From Acidobacteriota bacterium (GTDB taxonomy: Bacteria > Acidobacteriota > HRBIN11), in contig JAUQPV010000137.1 of NCBI GenBank assembly GCA_030550225.1, positions 1 to 6,803 of the forward strand: a stretch of DNA of 6,803 nucleotides, read 5' to 3'. The notes under the pieces are model-generated. The model did not search any database, was not told where the DNA came from, and worked only from the letters and a program-made list of their open reading frames with translations. Positions 5,982-6,803 of this stretch are shown one piece after another. Every line of letters begins with the position of its first letter. The stretch's first letter is position 1. A program made the translations under genes and the position numbers.

Positions 5982-6290
5982 ATGCCGTGGCGGCGCGTCG
6001 GGCGGTCCGAGGATTTCCCGGCAGGCCGGGGCCGGCCCGTCTTCTACAGCCGGTGGCGCATCGCCGTGTTCCGGGCCGGGCCCCGCCTCTACGCCATCGG
6101 TCATGACTGCCCCCACCAGGGCGGCCCCCTGTCGCAAGGGACTCTCGACGGCCCGTGTGTCGTGTGCCCCCTCCACGGATGGGCCTTTGACCTCCAGACG
6201 GGTCGGTCTGTCAACGTTCCCGGCGCCTCAGTCCCGACCTTCCCCGTCGAGGAACGCGAAGACGACGTGTACCTCTGGGTCCCAGAATAA
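5982..6290 (+). CDS. Small Rieske [2Fe-2S] ferredoxin-type protein
   Basis: A 102-residue stand-alone Rieske domain resembling NirD and the ferredoxin components of ring-hydroxylating dioxygenases. The cluster ligands are visible as C43-P-H45, then C62-P-L-H65 (CxH-x16-CxxH), followed by the typical GWAFDLQTG stretch (66-74). There is no signal peptide or membrane anchor, so it should be a soluble cytosolic electron carrier. ATG 5982 lies seven bases after the LeuA-like stop codon (TGA 5972-5974), with only a weak upstream site (ccggg), which suggests coupling to the upstream gene. No nitrite reductase, oxygenase or reductase partner is nearby, so the electron donor and acceptor are unknown. 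A heptamer array begins two bases after its stop. Confidence 0.9.
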   Translation: MPWRRVGRSEDFPAGRGRPVFYSRWRIAVFRAGPRLYAIGHDCPHQGGPLSQGTLDGPCVVCPLHGWAFDLQTGRSVNVPGASVPTFPVEEREDDVYLWVPE

Positions 6291-6291
6291 A

Positions 6292-6319
6292 AGACCACGG
6301 ACCACAGACCATAGACCTG
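6292..6319. repeat. Heptanucleotide tandem array (agaccac units)
   Basis: Four exact-period units: agaccac, ggaccac, agaccat, agacctg. It starts two bases after the Rieske stop codon (6288-6290) and runs directly into the left end of repeat copy B. Confidence 0.8.
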
Positions 6320-6484
6320 TTTCGGAAGCATCGTGACGTCGTCACGACGTGACGGGGTCCAAAAAGAAGCCGTCGCCGGGGCGAACGGCCCGGGGTCGGC
6401 GCCGTCACGCCGTCACGGAAACATCATGCTACCCGAGCGCTGGGAAAGCCCGATCTGACGCCATTCGCCGAACTGAACGGCTAT
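6318..6484. repeat. Palindrome-rich dispersed intergenic element, copy B
   Basis: Second copy of the 3328-3531 element, about 167 bp. The closing inverted repeat is tgtttc (6318-6323) with gaaaca (6418-6423). The palindrome ACGTCG-TCA-CGACGT (6336-6350) corresponds to copy A with one loop change. Arm 6348-6355 pairs with 6402-6409. The core 6363-6400 matches 3382-3419 at 36 of 38 bases. There are two cgtcacg 8-mers (6403-6418) where copy A has four. The right flank (6424-6484) aligns with 3465-3531 at roughly 80 percent by eye, ending in CTAT. It lies 37 bp past the stop of the receiver-domain gene, as copy A does for the epimerase. Confidence 0.8.
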
Positions 6485-6518
6485 ACTCATTCCCAATCCG
6501 CAATCCGTTCGCAATCCT
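6485..6518. repeat. Heptamer-period tract (caatccg units) after copy B
   Basis: caatccg (6494-6500) and caatccg (6501-6507) are identical adjacent 7-mers. A 4-base interruption and caatcct (6512-6518) follow. It occupies the same position relative to copy B and the next minus-strand stop codon as array 3533-3560 does relative to copy A, but with a different unit. Confidence 0.55.
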
Positions 6519-6521
6519 TAC

Positions 6522-6803
6522 TCACGTCTTCCGCAAAGTCAGTCGGGCCAGGACGGCCTTCAGGTCCCGCCAGGTCACGGGTTTCCCCAAGGCGGCGTCC
6601 GCCTCCGGGGGCTTGGCTTCATGACCCCACCCCGTCAGGACGATGACGGGCGTCGAAGGCGAGATTGCCTTCACCCGCCGGACGACCTCGGCGCCCAGTA
6701 TGCCCGGCATCCCCAGGTCCGTCAGGACCAGGTCATACGGCTCGCCCCGCCGGAGGGCCTCCTCAAACAGGGCCAGGCCCTGTGCCCCGCCGTCGGCGGC
6801 CGT
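6522..6803 (-). CDS. Response-regulator receiver domain, C-terminal part (5' end outside window)
   Basis: The last 93 residues of a protein whose start lies beyond the right edge; the frame is open from 6803 to TGA 6524-6522. The fragment is a CheY-like receiver domain. The phosphoacceptor Asp is residue 29 of the fragment in DLVLTDLGMPG, the conserved Thr is residue 57 in VIVLTGWG, and the conserved Lys is residue 74 in ALGKPV. The missing part would contain the acidic pocket and first helix. The chain ends about twenty residues after the Lys, so no output domain follows. It is therefore either a single-domain regulator or the C-terminal receiver of a hybrid histidine kinase; the LTGWG wording is common in the latter. 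An internal ATG at 6710 would delete the phosphorylation site and is not the true start. Confidence 0.85.
   Translation of the reverse strand, partial: TAADGGAQGLALFEEALRRGEPYDLVLTDLGMPGILGAEVVRRVKAISPSTPVIVLTGWGHEAKPPEADAALGKPVTWRDLKAVLARLTLRKT

Overview
The window is GC-rich, compactly coded bacterial DNA. Codons end mostly in G or C, and good Shine-Dalgarno sites precede several starts. Gene content (acyl-CoA dehydrogenase, a sugar-nucleotide epimerase, a LeuA/HMGL-like barrel enzyme, a Rieske protein, a receiver domain) suggests a free-living heterotroph. No marker gene fixes the phylum, and I do not name one.

Layout. Positions 1-2964 hold a two-gene minus-strand operon: an acyl-CoA dehydrogenase followed, with a 16-nt overlap, by a long unrecognised protein with a C-terminal membrane segment that runs off the left edge. 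Positions 2965-3564 are a 600-bp gene-free stretch full of repeats. A UDP-glucuronate 4-epimerase-like gene (minus, 3565-4596) follows. A 136-bp divergent intergenic region then leads to a plus-strand pair: a LeuA/homocitrate synthase-like enzyme without a regulatory domain (4733-5974) and a small Rieske ferredoxin-type protein (5982-6290). Positions 6291-6521 are a second repeat-rich spacer. The window ends inside the C-terminal part of a response-regulator receiver domain (minus, 6522-6803).

The least ordinary content lies between the genes. A palindrome-rich element of about 165-205 bp occurs twice in the same orientation (3328-3531 and 6318-6484), each time ending about 35 bp past the stop codon of a minus-strand gene. 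Its closing inverted repeat is kept in both copies although the bases differ, which suggests selection on, or origin through, a folded structure. The copies are bordered by short arrays with a strict 7-bp period, usually four units (28 bp). Unrelated 7-bp arrays also occur in the divergent promoter region and inside the epimerase gene, where one appears to have added about ten residues to a surface loop. The unit sequence differs between arrays while the period stays at seven, reminiscent of the heptanucleotide STRR repeats of heterocystous cyanobacteria.

No CRISPR array, tRNA, rRNA, transposase or integrase was seen. Metabolically the genes look like separate housekeeping or accessory units rather than one pathway: fatty-acid or amino-acid degradation (dehydrogenase), surface polysaccharide precursors (epimerase), acyl-CoA plus 2-oxoacid chemistry (LeuA-like), electron transfer (Rieske) and phosphorelay signalling (receiver).
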